Source: Mycolicibacterium mageritense (GTDB lineage: Bacteria; Actinomycetota; Actinomycetes; Mycobacteriales; Mycobacteriaceae). From it: a DNA stretch of 64,000 nucleotides. Made by a program: the position numbers and the translations under genes. The stretch lies in the NCBI RefSeq assembly GCF_010727475.1, contig NZ_AP022567.1, positions 2,294,001 to 2,358,000 on the forward strand, read 5' to 3'. Positions 51,064 to 60,767 of this stretch are shown piece after piece. How positions within the stretch are numbered: position 1 is the first letter of the stretch; every line of letters starts with the position of its first letter. Under the pieces are notes generated by a model. The model saw nothing but the letters and a program-made list of their open reading frames with translations. It searched no databases and was not told the origin of the DNA.

Positions 51064-52599
51064 TCAGTGCAACCGCAGATTACGCAGCAGGTCGTACACG
51101 CCGGCGATCCACAGCAGCAATGGAATGACCGCCGCGATCGCAGCACCATCCAGCAGCTCGAGGATGCGCTTGGACACCGGCGACATCCGACGCACGCCAT
51201 CGCTGGCGCCCACGATGATCAATGCGACCACGGCAAGACCGAAGTAGATGGCCAGAATCAGCCAGGCGGTGTTCGGGTACCACAGGCACAACCGGATCAT
51301 CACCCCGGTGGGTACAGCCACGGTTGCCGCGAGCAAGGCCCAGGCGCACCACCTCTCGGCATAGAGCCGGGAGCGGAACCCGCAGATGACCGTGACCAAC
51401 CCGGCCACGATCATGCTGTGGACGAAGAAGTGTCCTTGCACCACGACGGCGATGGCGCCGATGGCGAGCACCAGTGCTCCCGCCGACAGGAAACCGACCA
51501 GCAGCTGACGCGTCAGCTGACTGCGTTCCTGCAGCCGGGCCGCGGACTCGGGCACCGAGGCGATGATCGCCTGCCAGGTGGAGGTCTCCTCTTCGGCAGC
51601 TTCCGGCGTGATCACCGGGTCCAGCAGCTCGTCGTTGGAGACCACCTCGCCGGGAGCCGGGATCGGGGGCAGGGCGATACGGGCAACGGCCACAGTGAGT
51701 TTCGCGGCATTCGTGACCACGATCAGGCCGAACGCGATGGCGCCAGCGGGCACCCAACTGCTCGAACCATAGCCGTAGGCGATGGCGGCACCGGTGACGG
51801 CGATCGAGAGAACCGCCAGGAACGACGCCACTTCGGCCCGCTTGCGCGGGCCACCACGGGTGGCGAGCGTGAGCATCAGGACGACCGCGCCGGCAGCCGC
51901 GAGTTGTGGCGCCCCCAGTGAGTCGACGCCGCGAGGCAACGGGATCGCGAGGGCGGCCGCCCCGGCCAACGTCGGCACGGTGGCAATGAGCAGGCTCTCG
52001 GCGAGATCGAGGGTTGCGTACCGGCCCTCGGCCATCATGCTGCCGCCCAACAGGCCGAACCCGATCACGGCCAGCGCCACGGACCACCACCAGCCGTGGC
52101 CGGAATGAGTCCACGACAGCAGCGCCATCACCGTGACGGCAAGCGCCACCACCGGAATAGCCACGGCCACAAAGCGGTTCAGCGAGCTGCGGTCGAACAC
52201 CGGAGATTCGTCGAGCACCGCGATCGCGTCGATCACGTCCTCGACCAGCGGCCGGTAGCGCTCGGTGCGGCTGACCGACACCAGGGTGAGCAGCGATCCG
52301 TCGACCACACCGGCGTCATCGAGTGATTCGTCGGCCTTCAGCGGCGGAGCGCCCGGACGGGCGAACACCCACGACCCTTGCGCGGTGAAGTCGAAGCCCG
52401 CGAGGACGTCCTTGGGGGTGTCGTCGAGCAGATCCGCGAGCACGCTCACGGTTTCGTCGATGTAGGTCTCGATCGGCGCGGCAGCCGGCAGCACCAGATC
52501 GGTCATCCGCTTACCGGTGAGAACCGTGACCCGGGTGGTCGCCGGCCGGCCCGGCGTCACACTTGAGGTATCGGATGTGGCGGCGGCGGTGGCGGTCAA
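51064..52599 (-). CDS. eccD1: ESX-1 membrane channel component EccD1
   Basis: EccD1 forms most of the inner-membrane vestibule of ESX-1. The 511-residue product, exactly the length of the M. tuberculosis protein, has an N-terminal ubiquitin-like domain (RVTVLTGKRMTDLVLPAAAP), the conserved SVSRTERYRPLVEDVIDAIA, and about 11 membrane segments. TTG 52599 is chosen because it overlaps the espI stop (TTGA) and gives the right length. It is the last gene of the leftward core run. Confidence 0.95.
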   Translation of the reverse strand: MTATAAATSDTSSVTPGRPATTRVTVLTGKRMTDLVLPAAAPIETYIDETVSVLADLLDDTPKDVLAGFDFTAQGSWVFARPGAPPLKADESLDDAGVVDGSLLTLVSVSRTERYRPLVEDVIDAIAVLDESPVFDRSSLNRFVAVAIPVVALAVTVMALLSWTHSGHGWWWSVALAVIGFGLLGGSMMAEGRYATLDLAESLLIATVPTLAGAAALAIPLPRGVDSLGAPQLAAAGAVVLMLTLATRGGPRKRAEVASFLAVLSIAVTGAAIAYGYGSSSWVPAGAIAFGLIVVTNAAKLTVAVARIALPPIPAPGEVVSNDELLDPVITPEAAEEETSTWQAIIASVPESAARLQERSQLTRQLLVGFLSAGALVLAIGAIAVVVQGHFFVHSMIVAGLVTVICGFRSRLYAERWCAWALLAATVAVPTGVMIRLCLWYPNTAWLILAIYFGLAVVALIIVGASDGVRRMSPVSKRILELLDGAAIAAVIPLLLWIAGVYDLLRNLRLH

Positions 52600-54047
52600 C
52601 GGCGTTCGAGCCTGTCGAAGTCGTCGGACAGCGCGGCGGCCAGCTCGGTGATGCGGCGCTGGAACGTGTCGCTCAGCAGGTCGAGCTGGATCTCGGTGCC
52701 CGCGGCGATGTGCTTGTCCCACGGCAACACGATCACGCGGCCGGGCGGGACGTGGCGCTCGAACTGCTGCACCAGATCCTCGACGTCGACGTTGGGTTTG
52801 CCGGGGTTGACGTGGTTGATCACCACGCAGGACCGGCCGAGCAGATCCTGGTAGCCGTTCTGGCGCAACCAGTCCATGGTGATGGCGGCCTGCCGGGCAC
52901 CGTCGATGGAGGCGCTGGCGACGATCACCATGCCCGACACGGTGGAAAGCACACCGCGGGAAGCCTTTTGGAACAACCCGGCGCCGCAGTCGGCCAGCAC
53001 CAGGTTGTAGTACCTGGACACGATCGAGGTCGCGCCCTTCCAGTCGTCATCGTTGAATTCGCGCGGGGCACCGCTGTACTCCTCGGAGGACAACACCTCG
53101 AGGTTGGCGGCGTTCATGCTGGTGTACGCGCGAATGTCGTTGTAGCGCGACAATTCCTGGTCGGCGAGCAGATCGGAGATGGTGGCCGCCGACTGCCGCC
53201 CTGCGCGGTCGGCGAGGTTGCCACCGTCGGGATCGGCATCGATCGCCAGAATGCGGTCACCGCGGATCTTGGCCATCGCAGATCCCAGCGCCACGGTGAC
53301 AGCGGTCTTGCCGACGCCGCCCTTGAGCCCGAAAACACCGATCTGGTACGAGTCGCGTGCGTTGCGGCGGATACGGCTGTGCAGTTCGAGTTCGTACACC
53401 TCGTCCGGCGACAGACCCAGGTTGATGCGGGTCATCAAGTACAGCCAATGCCGCCAGCCGCGCTGCGACGGCATCTTCACACCGGTCTTCACCCCGACGT
53501 GCGAGAGCGCATCGATGGCGCGGTGGTTGCCCATGCTCGCCGCGGACGACTGCGTCGGCTGGCTGGGCACCGGGATCGCCTGGCCCGCGCGCCACGCCCC
53601 GCTGATCTCGGGATCGAACTCCTGGAACTGCGACGGCGGCGGACCGGGCGCGACGCGCTGAGGCGGCCCGGGCAGCGTGCGGGGCTGCTGCTGATCGAAG
53701 TACGCGCCAGGCGGCATCTGCTGCTGCGGCGCCCGCAGCATGGAATTCTGCTGCCACTGCGGCGTGGCCGGCGGTGGCGGCGGCATCTGCGGCGGAGGCG
53801 GTGGGGTGGGTTGCTCGGCCTGACGGTGCGCGCCCTGGGTGGCGGACTGCGTAGGCGGCGGCGTCACCGGCATGGGCGACGACGGAGCGTCGGTAGGCGG
53901 CTGATCCCCAATCGGCCCTGTCGGCATGGGCGGCGGCGAGGCGGTGGCCTTCAGAATGGCATCTCTGTCCACGGTGATGGTCGCGTCGTCAAGCGGTTTG
54001 CCCGGTTCGGACGACGAGTGGAAGAGCCGGTCATAGTCGGCCGACAT
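52596..54047 (-). CDS. espI: EspI, ESX-1-associated ATPase
   Basis: EspI is a MinD/ParA-like ATPase; in M. tuberculosis it was reported to restrain ESX-1 secretion when ATP is low. The 483-residue protein has a Pro/Gln-rich disordered N-terminus (about 35-160) and an ATPase domain with the deviant Walker A GVFGLKGGVGKTAVTVALGS, then ILAIDADPDGGNLADRAGR and LVLADCGAGL. It is shorter than the 666-residue M. tuberculosis form, mainly because the Pro-rich region is reduced. It lies between esxA and eccD1. Confidence 0.94.
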   Translation of the reverse strand: MSADYDRLFHSSSEPGKPLDDATITVDRDAILKATASPPPMPTGPIGDQPPTDAPSSPMPVTPPPTQSATQGAHRQAEQPTPPPPPQMPPPPPATPQWQQNSMLRAPQQQMPPGAYFDQQQPRTLPGPPQRVAPGPPPSQFQEFDPEISGAWRAGQAIPVPSQPTQSSAASMGNHRAIDALSHVGVKTGVKMPSQRGWRHWLYLMTRINLGLSPDEVYELELHSRIRRNARDSYQIGVFGLKGGVGKTAVTVALGSAMAKIRGDRILAIDADPDGGNLADRAGRQSAATISDLLADQELSRYNDIRAYTSMNAANLEVLSSEEYSGAPREFNDDDWKGATSIVSRYYNLVLADCGAGLFQKASRGVLSTVSGMVIVASASIDGARQAAITMDWLRQNGYQDLLGRSCVVINHVNPGKPNVDVEDLVQQFERHVPPGRVIVLPWDKHIAAGTEIQLDLLSDTFQRRITELAAALSDDFDRLERR

Positions 54048-54173
54048 GGGGTCCCCTCAAATAGTCAAATCAGATATTCAGATCTTTGCACCCGAACGCA
54101 CGTAGTGGGCGGGATCGGCTGTGGCCTAATCGGCTAGCCTACCCGCCCACTTTCGCGTAGCACGGTCGTAGTA

Positions 54174-54461
54174 CTAGGCGAACATGCCCTGGACGCCGGC
54201 CTCGGTCTGCGCCATGGTCGAGCTGGCCTCGCTGATGGTCTGCGCGAGGTTCTGCAGTGCGGCGTTCAGCTCGGCAGAGGTGTTGTCCCAGCGCGTCTGA
54301 ACGGCCTGGTAGGCCTCCGAGCCACCGCCGCCCCACACCGCGGCGAGCGCGGCGAGCGAGCCCTTGCCCTCGTCGAGCAGGCCGTTGGTCTGTCCGACGT
54401 TGCCCTGGATCTCGCTGACGCCGGCCTCGATCTGGCCGAAATTCCATACCTGTTCGGTCAT
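54174..54461 (-). CDS. esxA: ESAT-6 (EsxA), secreted ESX-1 substrate
   Basis: EsxA is exported as a heterodimer with EsxB. The 95-residue protein (MTEQVWNFGQIEAGVSEIQG) has the WxG turn in AVWGGGGSEAYQ and ends in the family tail TEAGVQGMFA. It is closely related to M. smegmatis EsxA but clearly distinct. The gene follows esxB after 36 bases on the same strand, and espI lies downstream. Confidence 0.97.
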   Translation of the reverse strand: MTEQVWNFGQIEAGVSEIQGNVGQTNGLLDEGKGSLAALAAVWGGGGSEAYQAVQTRWDNTSAELNAALQNLAQTISEASSTMAQTEAGVQGMFA

Positions 54462-54497
54462 GTCTTGTTCTCCGTTTCTCGATTGTCAGTGGATAGG

Positions 54498-54803
54498 TCA
54501 GAGGTTCATCTGCGACGACAGCGATGCGGCCTGGTCGTCATCGGTCGAGGTGTACTGCGCACCCGACTGGTGGATGTTGGCCGAGATGTCGTCGAGCTCC
54601 TGGATCTGCTTCTGCGCGGCCTCGTGGAAGCGCAGCAGCGCGGCCTGCGTGGCATCGCCGGCAGCACCGCGCAGAGACGTGGCCAGCTGACCACCGGTGG
54701 ACTCGACCTGGCTGATCACACCCTTGAGCTCACCCGAGATGCGCTCGAAGTTGGCGGCCTCCTTGGCGAGGACGGCAACATCAGTATTCATTGATGATGT
54801 CAT
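54498..54803 (-). CDS. esxB: CFP-10 (EsxB), secreted ESX-1 substrate
   Basis: EsxB carries the C-terminal export signal recognised by EccCb1. The 101-residue protein (MTSSMNTDVAVLAKEAANFE) has the expected C-terminal YxxxD form YTSTDDDQAASLSSQMNL. The usual WxG turn is replaced by LRG (ATSLRGAAGDATQ). As I recall, M. smegmatis EsxB also lacks the Trp, so this is a lineage feature and not a defect. ATG 54803 gives the normal family length. Confidence 0.96.
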   Translation of the reverse strand: MTSSMNTDVAVLAKEAANFERISGELKGVISQVESTGGQLATSLRGAAGDATQAALLRFHEAAQKQIQELDDISANIHQSGAQYTSTDDDQAASLSSQMNL

Positions 54804-54896
54804 GTTGGATAACCCCTTATTTTCCTTTTGTCCCCACCATGCCTATGGCGAGTCCTCCGGCCGGGTGACCGGAAAGTCTTTGTTACGCATGACGAC

Positions 54897-56225
54897 TCAC
54901 CAGTCGTCGTCATCATCCTCAGCGTCGTTGTAGGTCAAGGGCGTCGGCGCCGTGAGCCCTTCCTTGGACTCCGCCTCGCCCTTGTCCTTCTTGCCCGCGT
55001 GACCCATCGATCCCATGCCGCCGCCGCTCACCGGCGCCGTGGGGCCCGCCCCGCCCATCGCACTACCCGGGACCGGTGCCTTGGCCTCACCGGTGATACC
55101 GAGCAGGTTCGACAGCACAGGCGTGCGCGGCGAGGTACCGCCGAGGCCCGGCAGCGACGCGGCGCGCACCAGGCCTGAACCCGAGCTGGGCCCGGTCCCG
55201 CCGGCCAGCGGATGGTTCGAGAACGGGCTTGCGTTCAACAACCCCATCTGGATGCCCTTGTCGTTGCCACCCATGCTGGTGAACTGGCTGACCATCTGGG
55301 TCACCTGCTGCAGCGGCTGAGTGATCTGCTGCATCGGGCTCTGGATCATCTGCGCGAACTGCTGCGGAAGTTGCGCCGCCTGCGACCCCATCTGGGTGGC
55401 GAACTGCATGCCCTGTTGCAGGGCTTGCTGCGCGGGTTGCTGCTGCTGTTGCTGCTGCCCCTGCTGCGCGGCGTTCTCCCCCTTCTGCACCGCGCCGACC
55501 GCGCGCTGTTCGGCGTGGTTGATCTGGGCTGCCGCACGGCCGGCGTGCAGGCCGAGGGTCTCGATGGTCGCGGTGGCGCTGACCTGCTCGATGATCAGGT
55601 TGCGGAGTGCGCCCTCGGCCACGCGCGGGGCGGTCTGCGCCAATGCGGCGGCAGCCGTCGACTCCCCGACCCCCGGAATCACGATCGGCGTCATCGGGAA
55701 GATGGGCTCGAACAGCAGGTTCGCGGCGGTTTCGGCCTGATAGGCGTGCATCGCCCCAGCGGCCTGCTGCCACATGCGAACGAGATAATCGGTCTCGTTG
55801 AGCGCGATGGGCACGGTGTTGATGCCGAGGAAGTTGGTCGCGTTCAGGACAGCATTGGTGACGTGGTTCTCTTCGATCTCCGGAATGGGCGGAGTCGTCG
55901 CCAATGCGACCGAATATGCGCTCGCCTGCGCCGACGCCTGCAGGGCCCGCTTCTGGGCCTGAGCAGCCGTGGTGCGCAACCACACCACCATCGGCATGGT
56001 CGCCTGGACGGCACGCTCGCTGGCCGCCCCGCTCCACACCGCCGTCAGGTTGGCCAGCGCACCCGCCAACTCGTCGGCCTGCGTCTCCAGCAGGATCGCC
56101 ATGGCCTCCCAGCCGGCCGCCGCCTGAAGCATCGGCGCCGGACCGGCACCGACCATCAGCCGTCCGGTGTTCACCTCAGGAGGGAACGCCTCCCACGTCG
56201 GCAAACCAGGCGGTAACGCGACCAT
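54897..56225 (-). CDS. PPE68: PPE68, ESX-1 PPE-family protein
   Basis: This 442-residue PPE protein starts MVALPPGLPTWEAFPPEVNT, with the PPE motif near residue 15 and the GPAPMLQAAAGWEAMA and WSGAASERAVQATMPMVVWL signatures (WxG at about 64). A Gln-rich stretch (QQGQQQQQQQPAQQALQQGM) follows near residue 255, and the acidic C-terminus ends EDDDDDW. PPE68 pairs with PE35 and binds EsxA. The CTG-type codon repeats encoding Gln near 55430-55470 could be length-variable. Confidence 0.95.
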   Translation of the reverse strand: MVALPPGLPTWEAFPPEVNTGRLMVGAGPAPMLQAAAGWEAMAILLETQADELAGALANLTAVWSGAASERAVQATMPMVVWLRTTAAQAQKRALQASAQASAYSVALATTPPIPEIEENHVTNAVLNATNFLGINTVPIALNETDYLVRMWQQAAGAMHAYQAETAANLLFEPIFPMTPIVIPGVGESTAAAALAQTAPRVAEGALRNLIIEQVSATATIETLGLHAGRAAAQINHAEQRAVGAVQKGENAAQQGQQQQQQQPAQQALQQGMQFATQMGSQAAQLPQQFAQMIQSPMQQITQPLQQVTQMVSQFTSMGGNDKGIQMGLLNASPFSNHPLAGGTGPSSGSGLVRAASLPGLGGTSPRTPVLSNLLGITGEAKAPVPGSAMGGAGPTAPVSGGGMGSMGHAGKKDKGEAESKEGLTAPTPLTYNDAEDDDDDW

Positions 56226-56271
56226 CGTTGACGAAACCCAATCCCCTCGAAGACGAACTGACCGCTAGCCG

Positions 56272-56565
56272 CTACAGCGTGGTGGCCTGGGCGGCATCGA
56301 CGGCGTTGTAGATGCCGGCGATCTCCGCGAACGATGCACCAGCGCGCGTCAGTTCTTCCTGCGCAAACGAGTTCGCCGCGAGCGCCTCGACGCCCTCGGA
56401 CGCAAAGGACATCGCGGCAGCAGCCGAGACCTCGTCGGCGCCTGCGGGGAACAGTGCAGTCACCGCGGCGCTGGCAGTGGTGCCACCCGCGAGACCTCGA
56501 GCCGCGTTTGCGATGACCTGCGCGGCGATGGCCTCGGCGCCCGGATTGTGCATCAACGGTTGCAT
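56272..56565 (-). CDS. PE35: PE35, ESX-1 PE-family protein
   Basis: This 97-residue PE protein (MQPLMHNPGAEAIAAQVIAN) has the PE helix pair and the turn FASEGVEALAANSFAQEEL. It pairs with PPE68, encoded 46 bases downstream, and the pair is needed for EsxA/EsxB production or export in M. tuberculosis. The 148-base gap upstream probably carries a promoter for the PE35-esxA unit. Confidence 0.94.
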   Translation of the reverse strand: MQPLMHNPGAEAIAAQVIANAARGLAGGTTASAAVTALFPAGADEVSAAAAMSFASEGVEALAANSFAQEELTRAGASFAEIAGIYNAVDAAQATTL

Positions 56566-56713
56566 TTGCGTGTTCTCCTCAATTCGATATGAATTTCAAG
56601 GACAAGCACTCACGAACGACACGGCAGCAATTTGCCGTCCCGATAAGGAATCTGTCCCCCGATCCCTTTGCTGGCGGGCCGCCGCCAGCGTTGCTGAGCG
56701 CGATGAATAAATA

Positions 56714-58495
56714 CTAACCGCCCTGAACAGGTGGTGCGAACACTTCTTCTTCCGGCGGATCGATGTATGCCGCCTGGATGACTTCCTTTCCATCCGGGGT
56801 AACGAAGAACGCCTGACCAGGCGGTCTTTTCTTGACCGTGATCTCGCGCGACGGGAAGTCGTTCTTCTCGCCCGACAAGAACAGCGTGGGCGATCCGGCG
56901 CCGTACGCGGCGCCGACGAACCTGTCCATGGTCGATTTGTGTGCCTGACTCATCTGACACGTCACGATGATGTGCAGGCCGATGTCCGCGGCCGCCGGCA
57001 GCAACGGCGCCAGCGGGGCCATCGGCGGCACCATGCCCGACGCCGCCACGATCATGTGCCAGTCATCCACCAACAGCACGACATCGGGACCGCTCCACCA
57101 CGACCGGGCCCGCAACTGCGCAGTGGTCAGATCGGGCGGCGGCAACCGCTTCTGCAGGTTGAATGCCAGCGCCTTGATGGACTCCTCGAGCGCCCCGTGG
57201 TTGCGGTTGATGGCGCCCGCGTCGAGCAGGTGGCTGTCCGGCACCGCGTCGAGCAGGCCGGACCGGTAGTCGGCGAGCATGAACCGCACCTGCTGGGGGC
57301 TGTTGCGCCGGCAGATCGCCTGGGCGACGGCGTGCGCGATCCGGGTCTTGCCGGACTTGGGTGCCCCGAAGATCAGCAGGTGCGGCGTCACGTTCATGTG
57401 GTTGTACGCGACCGTGAGATCCGACTCGCGCACGCCGACCGGAACCGTCCACCTGGTCCGGTAGTCCGAGTCGGGCCCCGGCGGGTTGGGATCGAGCTGA
57501 TCGAGGTGGATGCGGTCCGGCAGCACCCGCACCTGGGGCGCCTGCTCGGTGTAGCGGGCCGAAATCTGTTGCACGGCATCCGAGATGGCGCCCACGATGT
57601 TGTCGGCACTGTGGACGCCGTCGAGCCGCGGCACGCCCATCATCAGATGGTGCTTCTCCAAGGACACCGCACGCCCCGGCCGGTTGGCCGGGATCTCGCG
57701 CGTGATCCGGTCGATCTGGGTCTCGTTCACGTCACCGAGCCGGAATTCGACCTTGGTGCCCAGGTAGTCACGCACGCGGGACTTGAGCTCCGTCCACCGC
57801 GGCGTCGAGATGATGACGTGCACGCCGAAGGCCAGGCCCTGACCGGCGAGATCCTGCACGACGGGTTCGAGGTCCGGGAACTCGGCCACGAACGCTGGCC
57901 AGCCGTCGATCACCAGGAACACGTCACCGAACGGATCCTGCGCCGCAGGGTTGTTCGGATCCTGACGCATCTCGCGGTACGCGGCGATCGAGCCGACGCG
58001 GTATTGCTTGAACACATGCTCACGCGCGCGCAGCACGGCCTTGACCTCGGCCACGACGCGGTTGACCCGGTCCGGCTCGGCACGGGTGGCCACACCGCCG
58101 ACGTGCGGCAGATCCTCCAGGTACATCAAGCCGCCACCGCCGAGATCGACGCAGTAGAACTGCACCTCTCGCGGTGAGTGCGTGGCCCCGGCCGAGAGCA
58201 TCAGCGTCTGCAGGAACGTCGACTTCCCCGTCTGCGGGGCACCGCCGACGGCGATGTTGCCGCCCGCCGCGGACACATCGACGCCCCAGACCTCCTGACG
58301 ATGGCGCCGCGGCTCGTCCATGATGCCGAGCCCGAAGCGCAGCGGGCGGCGCTGATGGTCACGTTCGACGAGCTCGTTGACCGGCGTCGGATCGGTCAGC
58401 GGCGGCAGCCACATCTTGTACGCGCGGGATTCCTTGGTGGCCAGCTGCCCGAGCACGACCTCACGCAACACCCTCGGTTCGGCTTCGGCACTCAT
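56714..58495 (-). CDS. eccCb1: ESX-1 FtsK/SpoIIIE ATPase subunit EccCb1
   Basis: EccCb1 carries ATPase domains 2 and 3 of the ESX-1 motor and binds the EsxB signal. The 593-residue protein has two Walker A motifs, GGAPQTGKSTFLQTLMLSAG (about residue 85) and FGAPKSGKTRIAHAVAQAI, with Walker B-like DVFLVIDGWPAFVAEF and PDVVLLVDDWHMIVAA. The split into Ca1 and Cb1 is specific to ESX-1; other ESX systems have a single EccC. Confidence 0.97.
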   Translation of the reverse strand: MSAEAEPRVLREVVLGQLATKESRAYKMWLPPLTDPTPVNELVERDHQRRPLRFGLGIMDEPRRHRQEVWGVDVSAAGGNIAVGGAPQTGKSTFLQTLMLSAGATHSPREVQFYCVDLGGGGLMYLEDLPHVGGVATRAEPDRVNRVVAEVKAVLRAREHVFKQYRVGSIAAYREMRQDPNNPAAQDPFGDVFLVIDGWPAFVAEFPDLEPVVQDLAGQGLAFGVHVIISTPRWTELKSRVRDYLGTKVEFRLGDVNETQIDRITREIPANRPGRAVSLEKHHLMMGVPRLDGVHSADNIVGAISDAVQQISARYTEQAPQVRVLPDRIHLDQLDPNPPGPDSDYRTRWTVPVGVRESDLTVAYNHMNVTPHLLIFGAPKSGKTRIAHAVAQAICRRNSPQQVRFMLADYRSGLLDAVPDSHLLDAGAINRNHGALEESIKALAFNLQKRLPPPDLTTAQLRARSWWSGPDVVLLVDDWHMIVAASGMVPPMAPLAPLLPAAADIGLHIIVTCQMSQAHKSTMDRFVGAAYGAGSPTLFLSGEKNDFPSREITVKKRPPGQAFFVTPDGKEVIQAAYIDPPEEEVFAPPVQGG

Positions 58496-58526
58496 GCGCG
58501 CTCGCCCTCCTTCTGCCCGCCGGCCG

Positions 58527-60767
58527 TCATCGGGTCACCGGCGTCGCGTCGAGGATCGGGGCCGCGGTGAACTGATGTATCCGCAGCTTCTCGCGACGTT
58601 GCGCGCGCGGCTTGGCCTCGCCGTTGGTGCTCTCGACAGCGGCGGGCACATAGTTGCCACCGGTGTAGACCGTGCGGAACTTGACCGGATCCTCCATACC
58701 CACCCGCAGAAAGCCGACACCACTTTCCTTGTTGGTGATGTACTGTGCCTCCGGCGTGCCGATCACGGCCTTGGACTCGGCAGAACTGGTGGTACGCAAA
58801 GCGATTCGGTAGGTCAGGTTCGGCTCGAGCTTGTCGATGCGGACTCCGCCGGTGTTCAGCGACTGGGTTGCCAGCAGCAGGTGCACGCGCAGCGACCGGC
58901 CCACGCGGCAGATCCGGTCGAACAGCTGGATGAAGTCGGGGTGGTTCTGCAGCAGCTCGGCGAACTCGTCGACCACCACGAACAGCGTCGGCAACGGGGG
59001 CAGGTCCGCGCCGCGCTCGCGGTGCTTCTCGTACTCCGCGACACCGGACAGCGCGCCCGCCGCGCCCACCTGCATGCCGGCCTGCCGCAAGATCGACTGG
59101 CGCCGGTCGAGCTCGCCCGTGAGCACCTCGCCCATGCGGCTCACCAGTTCGGCTTCCTCTTCCATGTTGGTGACGACGGCCGCGGTGTGCGGCAGCTTCT
59201 CCATGCCGAGGAACGTCGACCCGCCCTTGAAGTCGGTCAGCAGCAGGTTGATCTGGTCGGGATGGTGGCTGGCCACGAGCGAAAGGATCAGGGTCCGAAG
59301 GAATTCCGACTTGCCCGAGCCCGTGGTGCCGATCAGCATGCCGTGCGGACCGGCACCGAACTCCGCGCCCTCCTTGATGTCGAGCGACATGATCTCGCCG
59401 GTCTTGAGCTCGTGACCGAACGGGATCTTGAGCCGGTCGCGGTCGGTGTCGGCGAACATCCGCCAGCGCGCCGGGGTGATCTCCTCGATCGACTTGGCCC
59501 CGACCAGGGTGTGCCACTCGGTGGAGACCTTCTTCTGCACCCGCACGTTCTTGTCGATGATGGTGCCGGTGATGGACCAGCCGGCCAGCTTGCGGGCGAG
59601 ACGGTTGGCCTCGACCGGCGTCATGCGGTCCGCCACGCGGGTCACCTCGCGCCACCGCATGCCGGGAAGCTTGTCCTCGGCCGTCCCGTCGGCCTTGACC
59701 TGCAGCTTGTAAGCCGAGGCGCGATGGTTGCCCAGCGTGAGCACCGTGACACCGGCCCGTCCGTCGGGCGGGAATCCCGCCTTGCCGCCCGTGAGGTCGA
59801 CCACGACGACGTACGGCCCGCCCGGCGCGGCGTCGGGTGTGTGCGGACCGCGTGCGGTCAGGTCGCTCAGGCCGTCCGGCCGCGTGTAGATCAAACGCGT
59901 CGGGCCCGCGGCGTCGGTATCGGTCTGGTGCTGCACATGCGGCAACCACTTGAGCCACGACCAGTTGGGATCCTCGGGATCCTCGGTCAGCACCCGGATC
60001 TGCAGCAGGTCCGGCGGGTGGAACGTCGCGAGGTGACACACCATCGCGGTCAGCAGCCCCGCGGCGCGCGCCTCGTCGCCACCCACCGCGACAGTCGGAA
60101 AGGTGCGCAGCTGAACGAGTTTGGGGCAATCGTTGACCAGGCCGTGGGTACGCAGGAACTTGGTCACCCACATGTGGCTGACCGGCTCCAGGTGCGCCTG
60201 GGGCGCGCCCTGCGGACCCGCGAGCTCGCCGCTGGTGTTGGGCTTGAGCAGCCGGTCGACGGCCTGCTCGGCACCGATGCCGATGCGGGTTGCCGCGAAA
60301 AAGTCTGCGTTGGAGTTCATCTGGCGCGACCACTGCCTGCTGGTGCCGACGATCGACAACAGATCGTCGGGATGCGGCGCGTGATAGCTGAAGTACGCCA
60401 CCTGTGCGGTCGCCGACGACGTCACGCGGGTGCGCAGGCCGGCCAGGTAGCGCAGGTATTCCTTACGGTCGGCGTTGATCTCGGGAACCCGTTTGCCGCC
60501 GGGCCCGCCGCTGGCCATGAAACCGACGGTGCCCATGACCATCATCAACGGCATCATCAGCATGTACGGGGACAGTTGCCGGACGCCCGTGAAGATCATG
60601 ATCGCGATCATGCCGAGCATGCAGCCGCCCATCACATAGGGCATCGCCTTCTGGATTCCCGACGGCGGGATCTCGATCCCGAGGTCGTCGGGCGGGGCCA
60701 CGTTGATCTCACCCGGCGTCAGCCGCGGGCCCTTCTTGATGTTCGGGGTGAACTTCCGCGTCGTCAT
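58527..60767 (-). CDS. eccCa1: ESX-1 FtsK/SpoIIIE ATPase subunit EccCa1
   Basis: EccCa1 anchors the motor in the membrane. The 746-residue protein has two N-terminal membrane helices (AMPYVMGGCMLGMIAIMIFT, LSPYMLMMPLMMVMGTVGFM), the DUF domain, and ATPase domain 1 with Walker A GTTGSGKSEFLRTLILSLVA and Walker B-like LPTLFVVVDEFAELL. ATG 60767 overlaps the end of eccB1 (ATGA). eccCb1 starts 31 bases further on. Confidence 0.97.
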   Translation of the reverse strand: MTTRKFTPNIKKGPRLTPGEINVAPPDDLGIEIPPSGIQKAMPYVMGGCMLGMIAIMIFTGVRQLSPYMLMMPLMMVMGTVGFMASGGPGGKRVPEINADRKEYLRYLAGLRTRVTSSATAQVAYFSYHAPHPDDLLSIVGTSRQWSRQMNSNADFFAATRIGIGAEQAVDRLLKPNTSGELAGPQGAPQAHLEPVSHMWVTKFLRTHGLVNDCPKLVQLRTFPTVAVGGDEARAAGLLTAMVCHLATFHPPDLLQIRVLTEDPEDPNWSWLKWLPHVQHQTDTDAAGPTRLIYTRPDGLSDLTARGPHTPDAAPGGPYVVVVDLTGGKAGFPPDGRAGVTVLTLGNHRASAYKLQVKADGTAEDKLPGMRWREVTRVADRMTPVEANRLARKLAGWSITGTIIDKNVRVQKKVSTEWHTLVGAKSIEEITPARWRMFADTDRDRLKIPFGHELKTGEIMSLDIKEGAEFGAGPHGMLIGTTGSGKSEFLRTLILSLVASHHPDQINLLLTDFKGGSTFLGMEKLPHTAAVVTNMEEEAELVSRMGEVLTGELDRRQSILRQAGMQVGAAGALSGVAEYEKHRERGADLPPLPTLFVVVDEFAELLQNHPDFIQLFDRICRVGRSLRVHLLLATQSLNTGGVRIDKLEPNLTYRIALRTTSSAESKAVIGTPEAQYITNKESGVGFLRVGMEDPVKFRTVYTGGNYVPAAVESTNGEAKPRAQRREKLRIHQFTAAPILDATPVTR

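Noticed and set aside
55212..56216. Leu/Arg-rich plus-strand frame opposite PPE68
   Set aside because: Antisense shadow of the Gln/Ala-rich PPE68 coding sequence.
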